A stretch of 64,000 bases of DNA from Craspedostauros australis. Taxonomy: Eukaryota; Bacillariophyta; Bacillariophyceae; Mastogloiales; Achnanthaceae. The DNA is taken from NCBI GenBank assembly GCA_026770025.1, contig JAMXDE010000041.1, positions 496,001 to 560,000 of the forward strand, written 5' to 3'. Under the pieces are notes generated by a model. It was not told the origin of the DNA and ran no database searches. It saw only the letters and a list, made by a program, of their open reading frames with translations. Below are positions 1-11,653 of this stretch, piece after piece. The first letter of the stretch is position 1. Every line of letters begins with the position of its first letter. The position numbers and the translations under genes were made by a program.

Positions 1-172
1 ATGAAGTATGATAAAACAAAAATTCAGTGGTTCCTGACAATGGCACTAGTAAACGATGGTACCGATTTAGTTTTCACGTAGGCCGTGGTAGGACAAACGC
101 GTTCAAAAATTTACACGGTGTCGAGATATACGATATAATAGTGCAATTATCTCTGGGTCATGAAGGGATAGA

Positions 173-690
173 GTGTGCATATGGAGGGAAGGCAGTGTGT
201 GCTGATTGAGACATGGACGAAGCTCAACGTCCCAGGGCATGAACGGGAGCAGAACCGAGAACAAGGCAGTGTGAAAGTCAAGGCGGGGGTGAAGATCTGG
301 ATTACCCACCAACCCACAACTCTGGATTTCGACCACTGATCCACAGCCCAGATGAAGCATCATCATCACCATGCCTACTGCTACCGCGCAATCCTCAACA
401 TCTCTTCGCACCCAACCGCCTTGCCCACGCGAAATGTGAGTCTGTCGATCAAGGGCACGACTGGACAGCAAGCTGAAGCACGACTGGTGATTCCCAACAC
501 AATTTGTCCTTCTGCGTCCGCATGCCTTTCGTTTCTAGTCGTAGATTAATGCGAAAAATATAAACTTTTTAACTATAAGGTCCAGGCATCTAATATTTCA
601 CACATATACCCTCCACAACATAATAGGATGATATCGGCCCTCAAATTAAAAATCGGCACGAATGTACTATCGTATCCTGAATGGGGTCCT
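173..690. repeat. Dispersed repeat R1, copy 1
   Basis: This stretch aligns, with many substitutions and small gaps, to 37092-37590. Shared landmarks include GTGTGCTGATTGAGACA, ACCAACCCACAACTCT, TATAAACTTTTTAACTATA and CTGAATGGGG near the right end. No coding capacity is convincing in either copy. It could be an old solo LTR or a non-autonomous transposon; termini and target duplication were not found. The rest of 1-1050 has no gene I can support and includes the promoter side of the cyclase gene. Confidence 0.7.
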
Positions 691-1050
691 AAGCGTCAAA
701 GACTATACTATTGTGCATGTCTGGTCGCCACAGTGTGGTCACTGAATCCGTCTTCACTCCCTCCGCAGCTCACAATCAACGCCATCACACAAGCCCTTCA
801 CAAGTGGGAACTGAGAGATCCAATGGCCTCACCCAACGCGGATCTCGAACACGACGCCCAAGGTCAAGGTAGAACCAATGCACACAGTACATCTGGCACC
901 TTCACATTTTTCCTTCCGATTAACCTCCCAAAGTGGCATCGCTTCAATTATTCCCGGATTCATTCATCCACCTTCACAGTTACGCACGCTGCGCTCACTT
1001 TGTGCCACCGTAACTGCAACCCATAGTACCACACTCGCAACCTCACAAAA

Positions 1051-1897
1051 ATGGATTCCACAAACAAGGACAACCAAACAACATCACCAGCGACGATGAC
1101 ACCACCACCACCACCGCCACCGCCATCACCATCGGTGCAAGGCACTCGCATCACGAGAGGAAGTCGAAGGATCAGCCTCTCCTCACCGATTCACGAGCGA
1201 CGACGACCAAGACGCAGCTGCTCCTCCACGAAGTCAGCGCCAACGGTATCAGAAGAAGCGGTGCGCAAAGGCGTTGGCCCACATCCGACGCCGCAATCGC
1301 CGCCCACCAACAACGCAACGAACGACAACCACAAGATCGCGACCGTTGGCCCTAAGATCGTGTCGTTCTCCACATCCGTCCCCTCACACAAAGCGTCACA
1401 GTTGGATCGGTCCAACCATCTGGTGTCGCCCATCAGCGCCCGCAGCGTCACGGGTGTTGGCAGTATCGCCTTCGCACCATTGACTCCAGGGACAGCGCGG
1501 CCGCTCACGCAGATAATGACTGCAGGCGAGTTCAGTCAACATGGCGCGGACAATGATGACGATGATGGTGTTGCTTCCCTTCCTCAACGACCCGCATCAT
1601 CCTCGTCGATGCTGCATGTTGGCGCTCCACCGTTGAATCAAGATGCAGCGAAACAAACCTCATCGCACACTCTATCCTTGGCAGCCGGATCCAATGATTC
1701 GCTTGGCATGTCGTCGCACACTTTTGCGAGAGAGTCGCAGGGCAACACTTACCATGACGGCCATCTCGATGGCGACGATGATGACGACAGTGGCAGCGAT
1801 GTTGGCAGTGATGTAGAGAGTGGCGGCCATCATTGCCACCATTGCAATCATGATGCATCTCACGAGATGCATTCTCATGCTATCCGCACACCCGCCG

Positions 1898-1928
<31 letters not shown>

Positions 1929-4900
1929 CGCCTGTCATCATAGCAGCACCAGCACCTGCCACCGATGCAATCACAAATCAGGAAGAGCGCAAGAGAGAAA
2001 GCAAAGGAGATGGCTCCGATTCAATCGACGCAAATCAAAGCAGCAGAGGGAAAAGAGAGCAACAGCATCACCGCCAGCCATTGCTCAAAGCCAGAGTTCG
2101 GATGAGGAACACAATCCTACCCAGATCACCGTCCGCGATGTCTTCACGCCCAAAAGCCTTCCGTTGAGATTGCGCAGAGCGATGATGGTCTTGTGCTCTA
2201 TGGTCTTCATCATCGTCCCAGTTATCCTCTTCCACTTGGATAGCGAGCATCATCAGGAAGTGTTTGAATCATCGTATGAGCACTTGGCGTTCGCCGCCTC
2301 TCACGGCATCCAAAAGCAATGGGATGGCATCCAGCGCACGTTGGCGACACAGAGCCAATTCATAGCGGAGTCGCCCAGGTTGAGCTCCGACAGCAACGCG
2401 ACTGACGGTCTGACTGCTAACCAGTCATCACCGTCGATGGTACTACCCGCTCAGACAATCTTGCATTTCGACACCTTGGCTGCTGCCGAAATCACATCAA
2501 CGCAAGGCGTTATTTTTGTGGGATATCATCCGCTCTTCCATTCCACGGACGACGTGCAACAGTGGGAATCCTACATCTCGCAGGCGCATGTACGGGGCTG
2601 GTACGACCAGACGGTGCAACAGCAACCATCTTTCGTCACGAGACGCGATCGCACGATCTTAAAGGCACGATCCAGTCCACACCTCAACATCGACCTGGCT
2701 GATCCACCCACGAACTTGTACGAGTACTCCGCCAAAGTCGAGCCATGGCCGATGGGCGCGATTACCAGCGCCTCGCCATCCTCGCAAACCATCAAGGAGG
2801 AGGCGTCGCAGTATGCACTTCCGCTGTGGCAGAGCATGCCAATTCACTCCTGGCTCGTCAATCACGATTTGCTGTCGCAGTCGTCACAAGATCGGCGCAC
2901 GCTGGTACAGGATCTCGTGATCGAGCAGCAGCGCACCGTCATTGATCCCATCCCATCCATCGACAGCGACGAGTCGACGCTTTCACCAACAGATCGCATC
3001 TTCATGAAGGATTACCATGCCAGCTTCTTGAGAGGCTACTACGGCACGAATAACGTGCAGTACGATGACGACCCCATGTCATGGGTTTACCATCCCGTCG
3101 TCGAGCAGACATCAACGGGCACTGTGGAGAACGAAGTCGTTGCTATCATCTCGATGCTGATCGATTGGAAGCAGATGCTGAAACTCCAATCCTCTCATGC
3201 AGAGCATTCTTCCTCCCATGATGATCATGACGAGGATCATGACGAAGATCATGACGACGAGCATGACGAGGATCACGACGAGGATCATGACGATGAGCAT
3301 GACGAGGATCATGACGAGGATCACGACGATGAGCATGACGATGAGCATGACGAGGATCACGACGAAGATCACGACGAAGATCACGACGAGAATCATGACG
3401 AGGATCATGACGATGAGCATGATGATCACGACGATGATCATGGTGATCATGATGATCACAACCATGATCTCCATCGTCTGCTCTTCGTCGTTGAATGCGC
3501 ATGTGGGCCCACATTCTCCATCGAATACGACATAGACACGTGGACGCCAAACTTCCTGGGTCACATCGACGCCCATGATCCATCCATGGAAGGCAAGTGG
3601 AAGACCGTCGTGCACCTAGGAGATTTGCACCAACCAACGAACGGCGTAGAGAAGCACTGTCCGTACACTGTCAACATATACCCATCCGAGGCTATGCACG
3701 AAGGTCTGGAGTCTCACTTTTCGTACATCCTACAGCTGGCAGGGTTGATCATCTTCACAGTCTTGCTGGGGTTGCTACACGACTTCATCACACGCCGGCA
3801 ACTGGCCAACATCATGACTGCCGGACAGGCTCATGAGGCCCTGGTGACCCAAATGTTCCCGAAGCACGTCCTTCAACGGATGAGGGCGAGAGGTTACAAC
3901 CGGCATTGTACCGACGTGACGAACAACAGCAGGCACGGCAAAAGCAGGGCGTCATCCTCGTTGATGTCAATGGTTGGGGAGGAGGAAGCCAACAGGCTCG
4001 GCACTTCCCTTCACAAAATGAGGCGAGAACTCTCTTCGTTCCTGGACGGCGTCAGCGATCACTACGGCAACGGCAGGGCTTCCCGAAGCACAAGCGCCAT
4101 CATGCACGAAGTATTGGCAAGTCCCATCGCGGAACTGTTCACCAACTGCACCGTCTTCTTTGCCGAGATCGACGGATTCGCCGGGTGGTGCTCACAGCGC
4201 GAACCGGAGAAGATCATATCCCTGCTGGAATCCATCTTCCATATCATGGACAGGCTGGCGAAGCGTCGGCAGGTGTTCAAGGTGGAGACCATCGGAGATT
4301 GCTACATGGCGGTGACGGGAATACCCGACCTACAGAGCGATCACGCTGTCCGTATGGCGCGTTTCGCCCGAGATTGCATCAACGCGGTCCACGAACGCCT
4401 GCGGCAGTTAGAACTGGTCTTCGGCCCAGATACGGGCGATCTGAGGCTGCGAATCGGAATGCACAGCGGGCCAGTCACGGCTGGCGTGCTGCAGGGCGAG
4501 AAGGCGCGATTCCAACTCTTCGGCGACACGGTCAATACGGCAAGCCGGATGGAATCCACCGGCGCCACGAATCGCATCCAAATATCGCAAGCCACTGCGG
4601 ATCTCATCATCGCCGCTGGTAAGAAGAGCTGGGTGAAAGATCGCGTCAAGACGATCAGCGCCAAGGGCAAGGGCATCGTGAACACATTCTGGCTGACAAT
4701 ACCCAAACGAATCGAAAGCTCAGCATCACAAACGACCAGCCAGTCGCAATCGAAGTATGCAGATGCTGTCGACAGCGACGATGATGAGCTGTACGTCGCC
4801 GAGAAGCTCGACGGTGCTTCAGAAGAACAAAGGAACGATGAAATGCTCACCAAGTGGTCTCGGAACCTCAAGCAAAACCGCCTCATTGATTGGGTCACTA

Positions 4901-7482
4901 GTATCCTAAAATCCCATCTGGAAGAATTAGTGGCGGAGCGCAACCCGAGCGATGCAACGTCGCGAACATCGACATCGTCGTCATCATCCTCTCTGCCATC
5001 ACCGAAAGCAGCACAATCAAGCCAAGAAGCAACAAAGAAAGCCACCGTCCTTGATGAGTATCGGGAGGTAATCGGACTGACACACTCGTCGTCGCCGTCG
5101 TCGCGATCGCCATTGCCATTATCATCATCATCATCTGGTGTGACGAAGGATCGGATCAAGACAGAACCACCATCTCGCGATCATCAGCACAAAGTCAAAA
5201 CCAAGTTGCCATCGCAAGTCCGCCAACAACTCCGGGAGTTCGTCGCGTCCATCTCCGATCGATACCCCAAGCACAACTTCCACGGCTTCGAACACGCAAG
5301 TCACGTCACCACGGCTGCCACCAAACTCCTCAGGCAAGTCGGCGACATGAAGCAGGGAACCAGAGACGGAAGGAATTTATTCAGCGATGATGCCGATGGG
5401 TTGCACCCCTCGTGGACGCAATCACTCCATTCTGTGACCGCAAGCAGTGCAATCGCAAAGTTCGCTGTTGTTTTCGCATGCGTGGTCCACAACGTCGATC
5501 ACAGCGGCATCTCAAATGCACAACTGGCCATTCAATCGCCGGCAATGAGCCAAGCTTTCAACGGCCGATGCATCGCAGAGCAGAACTCGTTCCAAGTTAC
5601 ATGGAACCTGCTGGCGCAGGATCAATTTGAAGAACTCCGCAGCTGCATCTTTCCAAACCAGCAAGCGGAGGAACAGTTCCGGCAATTCCTGGTCAACTTG
5701 GTTCTTGCCACAGATCTGTTCGATCCTGAACTCGCTCAAATCAGGCAGAACCGGTGGGACAAGGCATTCCCCAGCGCAAGTGGATCCGGAGATACATCCC
5801 CTCACGGCTCGGTGGATCCACACTTCGCGAGGAATGGTGACACACGCCAGACGAAACTCGATGTCGACACGCAAACGACGGCCCTCCTGGAGCACATCAT
5901 GCAGATCGCCAAGACCAGCCACGCCATGCAGCACTGGAGCGTCTACAGCAAGTGGAACGAGCGGTCATTCCGTGAGACGTTCCGGGCGTTCCAGGCGGGC
6001 AGAGCTACGGCAGATCCAGCCATCGACTGGCACAACAATGAGCTCGCTTTCTTCGACGACTACGTCATACCGCTGACAAAGCAGCTATCACGCTGTCACG
6101 TACTCCAAGGAGTGTCCGTGCAGTTCTTGGAGACTGCACGTCAGAACCGGCAGATCTGGTTATTGAGTGGGGAGGAAACCGTGCGAGAAATGCACGAACT
6201 CTGTCAACAGAAGGCCAAGGTGAATGTCGGCGGTTTTACTGACGAAGAGATTCGGTCCATGTCAGCCAAGCAGCTCGAGTACAGTCTCACGGTGCTGATT
6301 CGCAAAGGCAAGGCATTTGGCACGCTCAAGGCCTGGGACAAGGCAGGGATTCGCAATGCTGCGCAGTCGTGGCTGGACGCCATCGATATCTTTGAAAAAT
6401 GCTCCGCTTCCGCACATCTTGAGAACAAGTCCATCATCTTCCCGGTGTACTCAGGATTGTTTGCATACATTTGCGGGGGGAAGATCCTGCAGGAGACGGA
6501 CCTTTCCTTCGAGACCAACCTGGCTGCACGCTTCGTCCGAGATTCTCAACGCATCGTGCGCGAAGATCCAATCCATTGCTGCCGTGCGTTGGCGATGCAA
6601 ACTGCCGTGCTCTCATTCCAAGGCAAATATGAGGACGCTCTCGAGAACTCCGAACTGCTGGAAGAAATCTACGAACCGTCGCAGCATTCGGCAGACATCG
6701 TCAACAACTACGGTATCGATCATGCCATGATCTGCATCGGGTATCGTGGAGTTTGGTTGCACCTGATGGGACGGGAAGAAGCAGCGATCAAGGCCTCGAA
6801 TTTTGCGTTGGATACTCTCCTTCCCGTCATCGGCCCAACGAACATTCTGAACATCTTCCATGTGATCCTGCCTGCCATCCAAGTGCTTCAGCACCACGGC
6901 CGCCTTCCAGATCTGTTGAACATCTTCCAAACCAACGTCGTGGACAACCAACGAAGGTACAAGATCAAGACTCCTGTGGTGCCTCTCATCAAGCCAACCC
7001 TGTATTTGCTACAAGTCCTATCCGATCCTGCCCAATTTTCGCAGGAGGGCATCGATTGGATCTTGGACGAGAGCAACGGCAAGATCCCAGCTTTTCTCGA
7101 CAGTATTCTCACCAGGTTTTACTGGTCACCGAGCACCATTTGCACAGAGCTATGCCTCCGGGTTGCACAAAAGCTGCACCGCGAACAGTCGCAGACTGAA
7201 AAGATCGAGGTGCTGCTGCGCAGAGCCCGCAGCTTCTCTGAGGCTGCCATGTGCTTTATCATGGGAGATTGCAAGGACACGGGCAAAAAGGTTTTGAGAA
7301 ATCCAGCTGCGTGGAAGTTCCACAAGGAGATCATCGACGAGGTGAACACATTTTGCGCAAGCATCGGTGCGGAATGCGGGATCCTGGATGCTGCGGGTCA
7401 TGCGGATGGCAATACTGGCGACGTCACGCCAAGATCGCAAACCTTGCAGACGAGCCTTGGAGTGATTTGGTTGGCTGATTGA
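1051..7482 (+). CDS. Receptor-type class III nucleotide cyclase fused to a degenerate HD phosphodiesterase domain
   Basis: A single uninterrupted 2143-aa reading frame. The cytosolic N-terminus (1-378) is low complexity, with His/Cys-rich patches and an Asn run. Transmembrane segments lie at about 379-398 and 890-912. The loop between them, predicted to be extracellular, carries a His/Asp/Glu array at about 723-806. The class III cyclase domain spans about 1024-1184. Glu1079 in KVETIGDCY is the guanine-type specificity residue, Asp1083 is the second metal site, and Asn1162 and Arg1166 lie in NTASRMES. The first metal position is Glu1039 (FAEIDGF) rather than Asp, and Gln1155 replaces the usual guanylate-cyclase Cys. 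A PDEase/HD region at about 1388-1720 keeps FHGFEHASHV but has HNVDH (Asn1481) for HDxDH and Lys1621 where a metal-binding Asp is expected. The C-terminus (about 1750-2143) is helical and TPR-like. It probably makes cGMP in response to an outside signal; the phosphodiesterase part looks inactive. Confidence 0.9.
3218..3468 (+). repeat. His-Asp/Glu coding minisatellite inside the cyclase ectodomain
   Basis: Tandem CAYGAYGAKGAY-type units encode repeated HDED, HDDE and HDEN blocks, about 80 residues, without breaking the frame. They lie between the two predicted membrane segments. The residue pattern suggests a metal-binding or strongly acidic spacer. Copy number is probably variable between strains. 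Confidence 0.85.
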
Positions 7483-7894
7483 TTGATTCATCGATCGATG
7501 GATTTCATGCGGCGTTCGTAGGGGGAAGATCAAGCTCTAATACTAGTTGTATTTACTTCTTGGTTATTCAATAGATTATCTTGTAGAATATGAGTCGTCG
7601 TCTGATAAACGCGTATAGTATGCACAAGCAGCGAGAGCGCAGCCAAAGACACAGTTTCCATTTCATTGCATTGCATTATCGGACTGCCATACCTGCTACT
7701 CTGAAGGGTTGAGTATGTCATCTGCGTGCGATTTGCTCGGCGGATAGAACCTTCAACCTAACTTGCATTGCGATGAGTGCGGGTACTCACGTAGAACCCC
7801 CGTCAATTGAAGCTGTTCGCGCTGGTGCCACGCTAAACACACCAGCCGCGGGAGCTTCGCCAAAGACCTTGCTTTGACCCTTGAAGGAGATGCA
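7483..7894. other. Convergent intergenic region
   Basis: It lies between the 3' end of the cyclase (+) and the 3' end of the first LRR gene (-), so it should hold two polyadenylation regions. I see no gene in it. Confidence 0.6.
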
Positions 7895-10800
7895 TCAGGC
7901 CGGCTCATGGTCATCCAACGAAATACAGCCGTCGGTCCCCACCATGTCACAGCACTGCTCAGCGTCGCAGCACATGGTACAACATGCGCACGGAATCCTC
8001 GGAGAATCCCCGAGACAGTCTGTCACGAAATCTCCGTCCTCGGTTGGCTGTTGCATCTCATCGCAGATGCTTGGTGTGAAGCTCCCAGTCATGTTGTTGC
8101 CAACCAAAGAGAACTTCTCAAGGTTGGATAGCTGATACAGCTCAGTCGGTATCGCTCCCATAAATCTGTTATGATCCAAGGATAGGCGTGCCAGATTCGC
8201 AAGTTTCCCAATCTCCGATGGAATGGAACCAGCAAGCTTGTTGTTGTCTATTTGCACAAATGTACGAGCATGGTGTTTGATCCATACCAACGCATCACCC
8301 GGACACAGCGCGCATAGAGGGAAATCAAGAAGCAATTCACGCCGCGTTGCCGCAGCAAGGGGAAGGATGCGGAAGGACGATCATTCGACAAAGGAAAGGA
8401 AAAGGATGGATTTCATTCGTGAGAGAGTGGGCACAACTGACTCGGGCGACGCCTGCATACAACTATATAATGGTATGTACCAACACAAGTAAGGAAGACG
8501 GATACGCAGATTCAAGTCCATGAAGAGATGCCGTTTTTCGTTTCCGCAGCACGGTTCTTTGGATCTGGGACTTACGCAGGTAGAGTCTGGTGAGCTTGGT
8601 CAATTTGCCGAGCTCGGTTGGGATGGTACCTTTGAACTTGTTGTGGGCTATGACACAAGCACATGTTGGAGGCGGGGTATTGGATACAGTAGCGAGGTAG
8701 AGTGAGGAAGATAGTGGCACAAAGGCAGCCGTTGTGGCAACATACAAGCGTGAATGTTCGTGTCAGAGGTCAAGAGGTCAAACGGAGCCACAGCATCACT
8801 TGCAGCCGCAGAGCACCATTACAGCAGATCGTCGTTCCTGCGGCATCAGTCGCAGTCTGGACTGTCTTGGGCTTTGGACAAAGTCGCACTGTTTGTAGGC
8901 AGCAACTATCGCCTCCATTCAAGCGTACGGCCATCCTGTCTACTCGCCGCTGATACACGCACATGCATACATATCCAATGCATAGACAATGCTTTGCACT
9001 TACATAGCTGCGCAACCTCCAGGTCACTCAAGTAAGCAATCTCTGTCATGAGCGTGCCACGCAACTGCTTGGCAGCTGCGATGTGGTGATCGTGAATGTG
9101 GTTCCAACGAAGGGGATTCAATGACGCGACGAGGTGGTGAGATTCGATGGAAACGGCGCCACACATAAACGCATAACCACGGAGCTTGGTAGGCGACGCG
9201 ACGCGACACCACATTCACCCACAAAGTCACAAGGAACGCAAGCACGAGATGCACATGCGCACTTACAAAGTCGGAGCTTTTCGACATGACCATCGTTGTT
9301 GCATTTGATCGCAGTCCAATCGCAAATCGGAAGATCGGAGAGCCATTTGAAGGCGAGGGCCAGTTGGCTGGAGTCCTGTTCGTAGAACAAGGTGACCATG
9401 ACGTAGCGTTCCTGGATAATCTGGAATGGTGTCGTGCGAGGATCCAGCTCCGCCCCGTCGTCCTCGGCCAACCAGCGGACGGCCTTGCGTTGCGACGTCT
9501 TCTGTGCGAGGACGATCGCAAGTTCATCGTCTGTGTAGTTGGCGAAGAGGACGCTAATGAAATCGTCATATCTCGTGTTGTTCGACGCAAAGAGATTGAC
9601 GGTCGGGCTGGATGACGGCATTTGCGAGGGTGCTTGGGATGGAATTTCCGACGGCGTGTGCGACGGCTGGGATGTTGGAGAAGACGACGCCACCGCTGTC
9701 GGCTGCGCCGTAAGTACCGTTGCTCTGGTGGGACTTCCAGTGCCTCGACCTTGCGAGTCCCGGTCGTTGTTCTCCTGGACGGACTTATTCGAGTCACTGT
9801 TTCCACCACCACCGTTTTGTGAGGAGACAACGACAGCCGCAACAATGACACCGACTGCCACCAGCAAAGCGATGGCGCAGAACACGAAGAATCGCTTGCG
9901 CGGCATGCCGCAGATCGTGCGATCCTCCCGTTTGACGATCATCGCAATCTCGGCTTCGCTGGTGGGAAAATCCGTTCCCTCCGGCTTCGCGCACACGGCG
10001 GCGGCCTCCATGATCGTGCCCGAGACGGCCGTAGCGTCGTAGAGGTGGGGATTCTGCTGGCGCATGAGCTCCCTCTCCGCCTCGAGCTCCCTCGCACGCT
10101 GCTCCAGCTCGCGCACACGTTCCTGCGTCTGCTGCACGTCATCGGCGGCGACCAACGTGGCTTCGTAGAGCGGGATCTGCGTCGTCGTGCCGATATCGTG
10201 CGAGGTGTTCGGCGCGGATGTGCGTGCGTCATCGTGCAGCGTGGTGTTGGGGTCGTTCGTAGCAGAAGCATTTGGCGCTGAGACGAATGCCGGGCGTTGC
10301 AGGCCCTTCTCGACGACCGACGGCGTTTCTGGTGCGCTCTGTAACGATGAAGGCTGCTTCGTCATCGCCCCACCTTGCTCCTGCGTGAAGCCAGGCGCCT
10401 TGTCCGCTCCGGTCGACGCAAAGACTTCCTTTTGAAGTGTCTGTTTCTGCGATTTTGCCGATGCGGGGACTGCGGTCGATTGCCCCGGCTTCAACAGGGT
10501 CTCCGTCTTGGAAGGAGCCGGCGTGGCACTCGAGGATTGCACACCGAGACCAGTGAGAGGAGGCGAGAGATGCTCAAAGAACGCCCCGGCACGTTCTGCT
10601 GCCATGACTTCCTTGTCGTCCACCGAGGCTTCTGTTCCTCCCTGAGGCTGCTGATCCGTTTGGATTGTGGGAGATGGCTGCCCCAACATGGACACAGTTG
10701 TTGACTGGGACACGCGCGCCAAGGCACGGCGCTTCGATTCCTGATCAGCCAGGCTCGAGTTCGGCGTTCCTCGACGACGCATGGAACGTCGACTTGCCGA

Positions 10801-10965
10801 TGGAGAGGCATGGGATGCACCTCCAACTGGCGAGAAGCCATTGCCATCATCTCTTTCGCTTCTGCTGCGCCTGCTGTTGTTGCTGTCACCGGTGTTTACA
10901 GCGTTGATCGCATCATCACCAGCCTCCTGATGATTGGAGGCATCTTTCTTGTCGTCGTTCTCCAT
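7895..10965 (-). CDS. Single-pass LRR receptor-like protein 1
   Basis: Four exons read on the minus strand: 10965-9267, 9075-9004, 8647-8576 and 8247-7895. All introns are phase 1 with GTAAG donors, and the total of 2196 nt gives 731 aa. The long N-terminal part (1-357) is Ser/Thr/Gln-rich and has a short charged coiled coil (RVRELEQRARELEAERELMR region). Next come a juxtamembrane CGMPRKR and one transmembrane helix at about 358-381. An outside Pro/Thr/Ser stalk (SQPSHTPSEIPSQAPSQ region) follows, then an LRR N-cap with CDWTAIKC, about five leucine-rich repeats and a C-cap with CACCTMCC and CC pairs. Exons 2 and 3 are each 72 nt and carry exactly one repeat. No kinase or TIR domain follows. 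The ligand is unknown; a surface adhesion or recognition role is inferred from the layout. Genes at 11654-13619 and 46623-49761 have the same plan. Confidence 0.88.
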
Positions 10966-11653
10966 GATGACTTGCTTTCTTCTGCAACCGTGCGTGAGTA
11001 TGTGAGTATGTCAGTATGTGGGGATGTGAGTGTGGGTATGAATGAGTGTGTGAGAACCGAGACGAGCAGCGAGCATTGACACGGCCTGTGGATCAGTGTG
11101 GTCGCTATCCTCAATCAGCAGGATGGAATGAAAGTGGTCATAGAGTGGTGACCATGGCTTCTTGTTTGGGAGATGGTTGTGACATCGTTTGTTTCCTCAC
11201 GCCCATCGATCCACAGAAAGGGGAAAAGCTCAACTCGGCACAAGCCACTTGGACCTTCCGTCGTCACACGCACAAAGATACGGGGGACTCAGTGTTTAAA
11301 TGTTCTCTGTCTCATCCACGTCGTGATCGACAAGGACAAAAGGCAGTCATTGTTCTTAAATATCAGTGTTATGCAGAATGGCGAACTAGAAGCCATTCAC
11401 ACCACGTTTGCGAGCACACAGGGCAAGGTGATGGATCGGAGATAGGTGCCTTCACCATCCTCCACTCGTCGATCGTTTTACACAACCTACTGTGCTCTCT
11501 CCAAGCGTGGTAACTTTCAGAGTTACCCACGTCCATAGCATGCTCCGCAACTTCATGTCGATCTCGCTTCGCTCTGACACGCAATCCAACAGAATTGTTC
11601 ACCACTTCAGAGTGCGTGTGCACTCCAACGCCGACGCAAACATCATGCCCCAA
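10966..11653. other. Intergenic region between LRR genes 1 and 2
   Basis: 688 bp separate the start codon of LRR gene 1 from the stop codon of LRR gene 2; both are on the minus strand. It holds the upstream region of gene 1. Open frames here have no recognisable features. Confidence 0.55.

Noticed and set aside
3112-3637. Open frames of 112-167 codons on both strands over the His/Asp repeat
   Set aside because: They are shadows of the coding minisatellite in the cyclase gene; low-complexity Met/Ile/Val or Arg/His products.
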